From 2-12-FULL-41-16 sp964390625 (lineage in GTDB: Bacteria > Patescibacteriota > Patescibacteriia > Magasanikbacterales > UBA922): a stretch of DNA of 37,558 nt. Of this stretch, positions 5,914 to 13,535 are shown piece by piece. The number at the start of each line of letters is the position of its first letter. Position 1 is the first letter of the stretch. The stretch lies in assembly GCA_964390625.1 (NCBI GenBank), contig CAYMID010000006.1:1-37558 (forward strand), given 5' to 3'. The translations under genes and the position numbers were made by a program. The notes below the pieces were generated by a model. That model had not been told where the DNA came from and did no database searches. It worked only from the letters and a program-made list of their open reading frames with translations.

Positions 5914-8730
5914 TTAGAGGGCTTCTTTTAAATACTTGCCAGTCCAACTCGCTTTGACTTTGGCCACATCAGCTGGGCGGCCCATAGCCACCACCTCGCC
6001 ACCTTTTTTGCCACCTTCGGGACCAAGGTCAATAATCCAGTCAGCCGACTTGATAATGTCGAGGTTGTGTTCGATGATAAGCACTGTATTGCCTTTTTCC
6101 ACAAGTTGGTTGAGCACGTTGAGGAGTTTTTTAATGTCCTCAAAGTGCAACCCAGTACTTGGTTCATCAAGGATGTAGAGAGTTTTGCCAGTGCTGCGGC
6201 GCGAAAGTTCGGTCGCAAGTTTGATGCGTTGCGCTTCACCACCCGAGAGCGTCGTGGCTGGTTGCCGGAGGCGCAAATAACCCAAACCAACGTTGCGTAA
6301 AATTTGTAATTTTTCGCGGATGTTGCTGGAGCTGTGGAAGAATTTAAAGGCTTCTTCGACGGTCATGTCGAGCACTTCGGCAATATGTTTGCCTTGATAA
6401 TGGATATCGAGTACATCGCGGGTGTAACGGGTGCCACGGCATTCACTACATTCAATAAACACGTCATTGAGGAAGTGCATTGGGATAGTGGTGTAACCCT
6501 CGCCGCCACACGCTTCGCAGCGGCCGCCATCTTTAACGTTAAAACTAAAGGCACCAGCATTGAGGCCGCGTAATTTAGCTTCGGGCAGGTCAGCGTACAG
6601 ATCGCGAATCAACGTAAATATGCCAGTGTAAGTGGCCGGATTACTGCGGGGTGTGCGACCAATTGGGGCCTGATCAATCGCAATGACTTTGTCGATGTGC
6701 TCTAGGCCTTGGATACTTTTGTGTTCACCTGGCAAAGCTTGGGCACGGTAAAAATAGGCATCAAGCGCTTTGCTTAAAATATCAATCACGAGGGTTGATT
6801 TACCTGAACCAGACACGCCGGTAAAGCAAACCAACTGGCCTAGTGGAATATCTACGTCGAGATTTTTAAGATTGTGAGCTTTAGCCCCTTGGATGGTGAG
6901 TTTAAGGCCATTACCTTTGCGGGTTGGACCGAGGGGTTCAATTGAATCTTGGCCTGATAAATAACGGCCCGTAATAGAATTTTTATCCTTGGCAATTTCA
7001 CTTGGTGTGCCAGCGGCCATAATTTTGCCACCATATTCACCAGCACCTGGACCAACATCAATAACGTAGTCGGCTGCCTCCATAATCGCCTTGTCGTGTT
7101 CTACCACGATCACGGTGTTACCAGCGTCACGCAGGCGTACGAGCGTGGCAATGAGGGTGTCATTATCTTTAGAGTGCAAACCAATTGACGGTTCGTCGAG
7201 AATGTAAATGAGGCCAGACAAACCAGCCGATAGCTGTGTAGACAAACGAATGCGTTGCGCTTCACCACCCGACACTGTATTGAGGGCACGATCAAGGTTC
7301 AAATAAGAGAGGCCGACCTGACATAAATTTTCCAAGCGTCGCAACATTTCTTTAGTAATTGGTGCAGCGATGGCCAGCTCATTAGCCGTGTATTCATTAT
7401 CTTTGTTTGCATTAAGTGTGGCGAAAAAATCGTGACATTCCTCGATACTTTGGGCCACCACCTCAGCCAAATTACGACCATGAATGCGAATATATTGATT
7501 ATCTTCTTTTAAACGCCGGCCTTGACAGAGCGAGCACGTTTTTTCGCGCATGTACTGTTCGATTTCTTTTTTCAGATATTCGGATTTTGTATCGTAGTAG
7601 CGCTTGGACAAATGGGGGACAATTCCGTCAAAAGTAGTTTTGAGTTTGTCAAGCGTGTATTCAGTCCCATCGGTGCCGTATAACAAAATTTCCATGGCCG
7701 CGGCTGGCAAATCTTGTACTGGTGTGTGTACGGAAAAATTGTTAGCCTCAGCCACGGCAGCCAACAATTCGGCGTAGTGTGCTTGATTACCAACTAAGCG
7801 TGTCCAAGGCTGTATTGCACCCTCGGCCAGAGTGAGGCGGGGATTGGGGATGACCAGTTCGGGTGCAACCTCGAGGGTTTTACCCAAACCAGTACAACGC
7901 GGACAAGCACCGTATGGGCTATTAAAGCTAAATGAACGTGGTTCAATTGGTGCAAAAGTGCGGCTGCATTGTTCACACACTGGCACAGTGGCCAAAGTTT
8001 CTTCGGTACCAGCGGCTTCGTCGCGCAATTTAACAAAACCGTTGCCTAAATCCAGCGCGCGTTCCACTTCGGTGCCCAAGGTGGTTTTGTTTTTTGTATT
8101 TAGCACGGCTACAACTACGTCAATGTCGTAGGTTTTTTTGGTATCAAAGGCAAAGCCGCTTAAATTTTTAAGCGCCACGGCAACACCATTAATATACAGG
8201 CGTTCAAAACCAGTTTTTTCCAAACGAGATTTGAGTGTTTTAGGGTTTACGGCCTGGCGACGTAAAAACGAGGCAGATAGGACTAATTCGGTTTCGCCCT
8301 TAAGCTGTTTGCGAATGCGTTCCACGATTGAACCGGCGGTGTATGTGCGCACCGCAATTTTACATGTAGGACAATACTGCACGCCTAAACGAGCAAATAA
8401 CAAGCGCAAATAATCGTAAATTTCGGTAGTTGTACCAACAGTCGAGCGTGGGTTTTGGGTAAAGTTTTGTTGGTGAATCGCAATTGTTGGCGACAAGCCC
8501 TGAATTTCGTCAACATCAGGCTTGTCCGACAAGTCCATAAATTGACGTGCGTAGGCATTTAAACTTTCGGCATAGCGACGTTGACCCTCGGCATACACTG
8601 TATCAAAGGCCAAACTAGATTTACCCGAACCAGACAAACCGGTGATCACGACTAATTTATTCTTTGGAATCGACAGCGAAACATTTTTTAAGTTATGGAC
8701 GCGCGCACCACTAATTTTAATTTCAGACAT
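5914..8730 (-). CDS. uvrA: excinuclease ABC subunit A
   Basis: This 938-residue protein is the damage-recognition ATPase of nucleotide excision repair; as a dimer it loads UvrB at lesions. It has two ABC modules. The first Walker A is GLSGSGKSS at 31-39, with its signature LNTVSGGEAQRIRLS and ILDEPSIGLH. The second Walker A is TGVSGSGKST near 636, with TTLSGGEAQRIKLA and ILDEPSTGLH. Zinc modules are visible as CPTC, CEQC...CPRC and CEACGGEGY...CSEC. Length matches the family (about 940). The start follows the upstream stop by 54 bp, and that gap carries a small hairpin. No uvrB or uvrC lies in the window. Confidence 0.97.
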   Translation of the reverse strand: MSEIKISGARVHNLKNVSLSIPKNKLVVITGLSGSGKSSLAFDTVYAEGQRRYAESLNAYARQFMDLSDKPDVDEIQGLSPTIAIHQQNFTQNPRSTVGTTTEIYDYLRLLFARLGVQYCPTCKIAVRTYTAGSIVERIRKQLKGETELVLSASFLRRQAVNPKTLKSRLEKTGFERLYINGVAVALKNLSGFAFDTKKTYDIDVVVAVLNTKNKTTLGTEVERALDLGNGFVKLRDEAAGTEETLATVPVCEQCSRTFAPIEPRSFSFNSPYGACPRCTGLGKTLEVAPELVIPNPRLTLAEGAIQPWTRLVGNQAHYAELLAAVAEANNFSVHTPVQDLPAAAMEILLYGTDGTEYTLDKLKTTFDGIVPHLSKRYYDTKSEYLKKEIEQYMREKTCSLCQGRRLKEDNQYIRIHGRNLAEVVAQSIEECHDFFATLNANKDNEYTANELAIAAPITKEMLRRLENLCQVGLSYLNLDRALNTVSGGEAQRIRLSTQLSAGLSGLIYILDEPSIGLHSKDNDTLIATLVRLRDAGNTVIVVEHDKAIMEAADYVIDVGPGAGEYGGKIMAAGTPSEIAKDKNSITGRYLSGQDSIEPLGPTRKGNGLKLTIQGAKAHNLKNLDVDIPLGQLVCFTGVSGSGKSTLVIDILSKALDAYFYRAQALPGEHKSIQGLEHIDKVIAIDQAPIGRTPRSNPATYTGIFTLIRDLYADLPEAKLRGLNAGAFSFNVKDGGRCEACGGEGYTTIPMHFLNDVFIECSECRGTRYTRDVLDIHYQGKHIAEVLDMTVEEAFKFFHSSSNIREKLQILRNVGLGYLRLRQPATTLSGGEAQRIKLATELSRRSTGKTLYILDEPSTGLHFEDIKKLLNVLNQLVEKGNTVLIIEHNLDIIKSADWIIDLGPEGGKKGGEVVAMGRPADVAKVKASWTGKYLKEAL

Positions 8731-8741
8731 ACTTTAGTTGG

Positions 8742-8757
8742 CATGTTGCGAAACATG
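8742..8757. other. small hairpin in the uvrA upstream gap
   Basis: CATGTT and AACATG form a 6-bp stem with a 4-base loop, 12 bases before the uvrA start on the minus strand. No T-run follows. It might affect uvrA translation or be a processing site; it could also be chance. Confidence 0.3.
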
Positions 8758-8784
8758 TGTTGATTATTACCAGAATAACTCCTC

Positions 8785-10218
8785 TTAAGGACAAATTTTG
8801 CTTGGTTGGGACCAACCGTTTTTTTGCACAGATGCCAAGTCATCGTCGGATGGAGTGGCCAGGTAATATCTATTTTTATTGAATGATTCGAAGAACTTCC
8901 AATCGGAGCCATTGCTAATGGTATTGAACACTTTATCGAAAGTGCCTAGTGTGGCGTTCTGGTTATTTGTTGTCCATGCTAGCCACAGGTTTGGATCAGT
9001 AAATTGCCAGTTTTCTTTAATTTCTAGTTTAAATAAATATCCCATGAGTGGGTGCTGACCACATGCTTCGCTTGAGGTCTTTTTTTCAACATTTTTGTAG
9101 ATTACTAAATAATCAGGAAGCAATCCGGTATTAGTCAACCTGATGGTTTTTGATTCAACAGGTAATGCCTTACTACTAATACATATATCTTTGGATAATG
9201 TGGCGCTGTTTGAATCAGAATTTATACACACAGCTCGTAAAGTTGTCATTACTGAACCGTTTTGGTAGTCCAACCAATTTTTATCCTCCAACTGGTTTGT
9301 GGCCAAGCCAGCAAAAGGTAAATAGGCTTTGGCGCCACTCCAAATGTTGTTAATACTGTAGCGGATCACGAGATCACCCTCTTCGCAATGTGGGGTAATG
9401 TTTTGTTTGGTGTCTGGATCTTTGTAAGTAAATGGCAAGCAGATTTGATTTTTCTGACCACATTTTGAGCCAAGACACATTTGATTGCCGCCTTTTTCAA
9501 CTGCGTATTGGTTGCCACACTGAGCATCAGCAGGTGCAGTGTCGTACTCGCCACCCTGTCCTGCGTTTGTGGGTATTTTGCCGGTCGCTGGGCCCATGTT
9601 TTTGAGTTTTGAATTTGCCAGTTCAGGGTTTGTGGCAAGCTGAGAGCAGTAGGGTGGCACGAGACCTTGATTATTAATTAACCAGATTTGTGGCAGGCGA
9701 AAATTAACCAGATAAGGATTGACTGTATTTAAAATAACATATGATAAGGCCAACAATATCAGTCCAGAAATTGCGCCAGCAATTTTGTTTTTAGCTGAAC
9801 CAATTGCATCGCTGCTACCGCCACTGGCTGCCCACTGAAACCCAGCCACAATCAACATAGCCGCTGCTAGAATTCCTGCTGCCCAAATGGTGTAACGGTA
9901 CATTGATTTAATAAACGTACCGATATTTTCAAATTTAGTCTCACCGCCAAAAGAGATTTTAGTGGTACTTTGGCCAGCCGGTAGACAAAAGCCGATTGGT
10001 TTTTTATTAACTTCTGTGCCCCCACATGCGGCTTTTGTACTGTCATCTTGTACAAAACCGTCGTTTGCGTCCGATTCACCAAGGGCAGGATTAAGGCTTT
10101 TGCGAAAATCAGCGCAATCTTTTTTAAACCAGCATTTCTGGTCAATAAACTGAGCATGAGTATAGTTGGGAATAACTAGACCAGCCACCAACAAGGTTGT
10201 CAGCAGAAAACGCTTCAT
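8785..10218 (-). CDS. exported VirB2/TrbC-like two-helix protein with Cys-rich C-terminal domain
   Basis: This 477-residue protein starts with a signal peptide (MKRFLLTTLLVAGLVIP..., likely cleaved near THA-QF, residue 22). A short Cys-containing segment follows, then two hydrophobic helices (about 110-132 and 142-165) joined by a GGSSDAIGSAKNKIAGA loop and followed by ILNTVNPYL. That pattern is typical of the VirB2/TrbC pilin-like proteins common in Patescibacteria. The remaining 300 residues are predicted outside the membrane. There are 14 cysteines, an even number, all outside the two helices, suggesting disulfides, and a DsbA-like gene lies 9 bp upstream. A role in pili or surface structures is inference; no VirB4 or VirB6 gene is nearby. 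Confidence 0.7.
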   Translation of the reverse strand: MKRFLLTTLLVAGLVIPNYTHAQFIDQKCWFKKDCADFRKSLNPALGESDANDGFVQDDSTKAACGGTEVNKKPIGFCLPAGQSTTKISFGGETKFENIGTFIKSMYRYTIWAAGILAAAMLIVAGFQWAASGGSSDAIGSAKNKIAGAISGLILLALSYVILNTVNPYLVNFRLPQIWLINNQGLVPPYCSQLATNPELANSKLKNMGPATGKIPTNAGQGGEYDTAPADAQCGNQYAVEKGGNQMCLGSKCGQKNQICLPFTYKDPDTKQNITPHCEEGDLVIRYSINNIWSGAKAYLPFAGLATNQLEDKNWLDYQNGSVMTTLRAVCINSDSNSATLSKDICISSKALPVESKTIRLTNTGLLPDYLVIYKNVEKKTSSEACGQHPLMGYLFKLEIKENWQFTDPNLWLAWTTNNQNATLGTFDKVFNTISNGSDWKFFESFNKNRYYLATPSDDDLASVQKNGWSQPSKICP

Positions 10219-10227
10219 ACAAAAAGG

Positions 10228-10980
10228 TTAGCGCAATTGACTAAGAATGATTTGGTCCCAGCGAGCCGCGTCGGCAACGCCCTCGATGACCGCTTTGTTA
10301 ACAAAATAGGTTGGGGTTCCGCGCACACCCAGAGCAATCGCTTCATTAACATCGGCCTCGATTTCGGCCTGATGTCGTTGGGACTGGAGGCAGGTCGTAA
10401 ATTTAGCCTGGTCAAGTTTAAGGGTCGCGGCCGCACTTGTCAAGCCTGAATCGTCGAGTGCTTGGTTCTTAAAAAGAAGATGGTAGTATTCCCAAAATTT
10501 ACCCTGGTCTTGGGCGCAGGCCGCGGCAGTAGCGGCAGCCAGAGCGTTTGGGTGGATACTGGTTAGAGGGAGAGCTTTGTAGACCACGCGCACGGCTGGA
10601 CCATATTTATCCAGCATTTTGTCGAAAATAGGCTGGCTTTGACGACAGAATGGGCATTCAAAGTCAATAAAGGCGATAATGGTAACCGGGGCATTTGCTT
10701 CGCCCAGGGTGGGATTTGTTGGCTTTAGGTGGGATTTAAGGTCAGCGAGCGGTTGTGGACCATTCCCAGTTTGGGTGCCGCTCCACTGGCCAGATTGAAA
10801 TTTGGCTTGGAGCTTGGTGATTGATTGGGCATCACCATAGCGGAATTGCCACATAAAATAGCCAACCTGAGCCAAAAAACCTAGAATTACTAGGGTAATT
10901 AAGCTAGTCGCCAACCAACGACCCCAGCGACGCGGGGGGCGGACAGACTTGGCACCGACCAGGTTAGGGGGTTGCGGCAT
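10228..10980 (-). CDS. membrane-anchored DsbA-family thiol oxidoreductase
   Basis: This 250-residue protein has one transmembrane helix near residues 24-46 after a basic cytoplasmic N-terminus, then a DsbA/BdbD-type thioredoxin domain outside the membrane. The active-site motif CPFC is in DFECPFCRQSQP (about 108-111), and the cis-proline loop is GTPTYFVN. The family introduces or reshuffles disulfides in exported proteins. The next gene, 9 bp downstream, encodes a protein with 14 cysteines outside the membrane, a plausible substrate. No DsbB or VKOR partner is seen in the window. A promoter sits 14 bases upstream of the ATG. Confidence 0.87.
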   Translation of the reverse strand: MPQPPNLVGAKSVRPPRRWGRWLATSLITLVILGFLAQVGYFMWQFRYGDAQSITKLQAKFQSGQWSGTQTGNGPQPLADLKSHLKPTNPTLGEANAPVTIIAFIDFECPFCRQSQPIFDKMLDKYGPAVRVVYKALPLTSIHPNALAAATAAACAQDQGKFWEYYHLLFKNQALDDSGLTSAAATLKLDQAKFTTCLQSQRHQAEIEADVNEAIALGVRGTPTYFVNKAVIEGVADAARWDQIILSQLR

Positions 10981-10994
10981 AGGTAAGTGGCCTT

Positions 10995-11020
10995 ATTATA
11001 CCATAAATTTTAATTGTCAA
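10995..11020 (-). promoter_or_regulatory. promoter of the dsbA-like/uvrA operon
   Basis: On the minus strand a perfect TATAAT is preceded by TGG (extended -10). A perfect TTGACA lies upstream but at only 14 bp, too short for a normal pair, so the extended -10 probably dominates. The leader would be about 7-8 bases. It is divergent from the secG promoter. Confidence 0.6.
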
Positions 11021-11035
11021 CAGTCCTGGGCTTAA

Positions 11036-11064
11036 TTGACAGTCAGCCTGGCTTCTGCTAGACT
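11036..11064 (+). promoter_or_regulatory. promoter of secG
   Basis: TTGACA and TAGACT are separated by 17 bp. A second, closer extended -10 (TATGG then TATAGT at 11082-11087) would start transcription about at the secG start codon. Confidence 0.6.
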
Positions 11065-11091
11065 GCGCCCAGCGTTTATGGTATAGTTTTA

Positions 11092-11319
11092 ATGTTCTGT
11101 ATGGTTCACACTATTTTGACAATTGCTAATTTAATCTCAGCTGTGCTATTGATTGTGGCCGTGTTGCTACAACAAAAAGGCTCGGGCATGGGGGCGGCTT
11201 TTGGTGGTTCCAGTTCTGTGTACACCACTCGTCGCGGTTTGGATCGTACTTTGTTTCAGGCAACTATTGTCTTTGCTGTAGTTTTCTTTGCTACGGCCAT
11301 TGCCTTTCTCCTCGTTTAA
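11092..11319 (+). CDS. secG: preprotein translocase subunit SecG
   Basis: This 75-residue two-helix membrane protein matches SecG: a first helix ending LLQQKGSGMGAAFGG, a connecting loop with TTRRGLDR, and a second helix. SecG supports SecYE during protein export. Two starts are possible: ATG 11092 (MFCMVHT...) and ATG 11101 (MVHTILT...). The second fits family lengths well and would leave a leader of several bases after the near TATAGT box at 11082-11087. It is a monocistronic-looking gene divergent from the dsbA-like operon. Confidence 0.9.
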   Translation: MFCMVHTILTIANLISAVLLIVAVLLQQKGSGMGAAFGGSSSVYTTRRGLDRTLFQATIVFAVVFFATAIAFLLV

Positions 11320-11328
11320 TTTACCCGC

Positions 11329-11350
11329 CACACCTTGACCGCAAGGTGTG
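11329..11350 (+). terminator. hairpin after secG
   Basis: CACACCTT and AAGGTGTG form a perfect 8-bp stem with a 6-base loop, 10 bases after the secG stop. Only TT follows, so it is a weak terminator or an RNA-stabilising hairpin. Confidence 0.4.
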
Positions 11351-11369
11351 TTAGGGAACTGCCGAGACT

Positions 11370-13370
11370 GTGGCTTCCCGATTGGTATCCAAAATCAGCC
11401 GCTTGTGGCGCAGCTTGCTTAAACCAAGTCAAACTTTGGTTACAGCTGAGCATGATTTAGCGATTTTACGTCGTTTGCGTGGTCGTCGTTGGCCACAATG
11501 GCGACAGTGGCGTCACTTTGTTAAATTACTCGATCAGTCCGAACGTCGTTGGTATCGCTTTGGTCAAACCACACTAGTAGTTGGTTTGAGTATTGTGCTG
11601 ACCGCGGTTTTGTGGCTTTATCGCATACCGCAACCTGCGGTTGGTGGTGAATATGCCGAAGGGATTGTGGGGGCACCACATTTGGTTAATCCAGTCTTTG
11701 CACCGCTTAACGAGACTGACATGGATTTAGCTCGTTTAGTGTATTCAGGGTTGCTACGCTACGATGCGGCTGGAAATTTAGTTCCTGATCTGGCCACGGA
11801 TTATCAAGTTAGTTCCGATCGTAAAACCTATACATTTTCGTTACGAAAAGGCGTTACTTGGCACGATGGTGAACCTTTTACATCACGCGACGTCGCTTTT
11901 ACGCTAGAAGTAATTCAGGATCCAATTGTGGGCAGCCCATTGTTGTCGACATTTCAAGGGGTAAAAGTAGCGACCATTGACGATTATACGGTGCAGTTAT
12001 CAGTGAGCGAACCAACACCAGCACTGCTGGCTAGTTTGACCACTGGTCTTATTCCAGAACATATTTGGGGTAGTTTTCCACGTGATCAGATTCGTTTGGC
12101 ACCGGTTAATATTTCGCACCCAATTGGTACTGGCCCGTACATGATGAAACGTCTGTATAAAGATGATACCGGCTACGTCTATCGGTATACTTTAACACGG
12201 TTTGCAAATTACTATGCGCAGCCGGCCTATATTACCGACTTATCTTTCCAATTTTTTAGTGATTATGATGGAGATCAGGGCGCAATTCAGGCTTTGCTTG
12301 AGCGCAAGGTCGATGGCTTGCATTTTGTGCCAGCGGCTTTTCGGGAGCGAGTGCAGCGTAAACACACGGTTTTGCGCACTTTGCAATTACCACAGTATTC
12401 GGCTGTTTTCTTTAATCAGGACCGCAATCCTAATTTGGCCGATAAAGACGTTCGTTTGGCTTTAAACCGTGCTCTTGACAAAGAACGTATTTTACAGCAA
12501 TCTGTGGGGGGCGAAGGGACTGTTTTGGATGGTCCGGTTTTACCAGGTTTCCCTGGGTACCAAGCAACCAGCACTTTTGCAGCTAGTTCAATCGATGAGG
12601 CAAACGTCCTACTAGATAAAAAATGGAAGCGTATTACGGTTGATGAGTACAAGGAATCTTTGCGTAAAAAATTCCGGGCTGAACGCCAGGCAACCGAAAC
12701 TACTGTAACTAGCACACCGAGCGTTAGTACTAGTACAGCTGGGGTCGCCACTTCAACTCCGGTCAATAGTTTGAATGATTCGGAAATTGAGCAATTAGTC
12801 GAGGCAGAGTTAAATGAGAGTCAGTTGTTCTACCGCCAAAACAAAGATGGCCGCATTTTACAGATTGATGTGGTCACGGCCGATACGTTTGAATATCGGG
12901 CTGCTGCTCAGCTAATTGTGGGTTATTGGGGAGACATTGGAGTCAAGACCAACGTCACCTATGTGGCGCCAAAAGATATTACCCGCACTGTCCTAAGAGA
13001 CCGGGTGTATGACGCGTTGCTGTACGGTATTATTGTGGGCGCTGATCCAGATCAAACACCGTTTTGGCATTCGAGCGAAATTGATTATCCAGGTTTGAAT
13101 TTGGCTCGTTATAACAATAAAAAAGTTGATGATGTACTGACTAAAATTCGCCAGGCGGCAACCGTTACTAGTACTGCTGAACTTTCGGCTCAGTTTAACC
13201 AAATAGTACACGACGACTTACCGGCGATTTTCTTGTATACACCAACATACACGTATTTGCAGGGCGCATCGGTTCAGGGATTTGCAGTTACTAGAATTGC
13301 ACATCCGGCTGATCGATTTGCAAACATTACTGATTGGTACACTAATACGCGCGGCGTTTGGACTCGTTAA
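11370..13370 (+). CDS. membrane-anchored peptide/solute-binding protein (SBP_bac_5, OppA-like)
   Basis: This 666-residue protein has a basic cytoplasmic N-terminal segment of about 65 residues, one transmembrane helix (about 66-84) and then an extracellular solute-binding domain of the OppA/DppA family. Family features include LVYSGLLRYD, GVTWHDGEPFTSRDVAFTLE and GTGPYMMKR. There is no lipobox, so it is anchored by its helix. A Thr/Ser/Val-rich linker, low complexity, interrupts the domain around residues 444-472. No permease or ATPase for peptide import is adjacent, so its partner is elsewhere or absent. The start is GTG 11370; there is no good ATG nearby. tRNA-Leu begins 9 bp after the stop. 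Confidence 0.85.
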   Translation: MASRLVSKISRLWRSLLKPSQTLVTAEHDLAILRRLRGRRWPQWRQWRHFVKLLDQSERRWYRFGQTTLVVGLSIVLTAVLWLYRIPQPAVGGEYAEGIVGAPHLVNPVFAPLNETDMDLARLVYSGLLRYDAAGNLVPDLATDYQVSSDRKTYTFSLRKGVTWHDGEPFTSRDVAFTLEVIQDPIVGSPLLSTFQGVKVATIDDYTVQLSVSEPTPALLASLTTGLIPEHIWGSFPRDQIRLAPVNISHPIGTGPYMMKRLYKDDTGYVYRYTLTRFANYYAQPAYITDLSFQFFSDYDGDQGAIQALLERKVDGLHFVPAAFRERVQRKHTVLRTLQLPQYSAVFFNQDRNPNLADKDVRLALNRALDKERILQQSVGGEGTVLDGPVLPGFPGYQATSTFAASSIDEANVLLDKKWKRITVDEYKESLRKKFRAERQATETTVTSTPSVSTSTAGVATSTPVNSLNDSEIEQLVEAELNESQLFYRQNKDGRILQIDVVTADTFEYRAAAQLIVGYWGDIGVKTNVTYVAPKDITRTVLRDRVYDALLYGIIVGADPDQTPFWHSSEIDYPGLNLARYNNKKVDDVLTKIRQAATVTSTAELSAQFNQIVHDDLPAIFLYTPTYTYLQGASVQGFAVTRIAHPADRFANITDWYTNTRGVWTR

Positions 13371-13379
13371 AATTTAAAC

Positions 13380-13463
<84 letters not shown>

Positions 13464-13469
13464 CGCATG

Positions 13470-13510
13470 TGACTTCGTTGAAGTCATTGAATCTAAGTCG
13501 CGCTCGCGAC
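13470..13510 (+). other. two hairpins between tRNA-Leu and RNase J gene
   Basis: TGACTTC-GTT-GAAGTCA (13470-13486) and GTCGCG-CT-CGCGAC (13497-13510) follow each other, and a T-rich stretch (TTGTTTTATTTTT) begins about 10 bases later. They may act as a tRNA 3' terminator or processing signal, or as a 5' structure of the RNase J mRNA. Confidence 0.4.
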
Positions 13511-13535
13511 ATTAAGTAGTTGTTTTATTTTTGGT

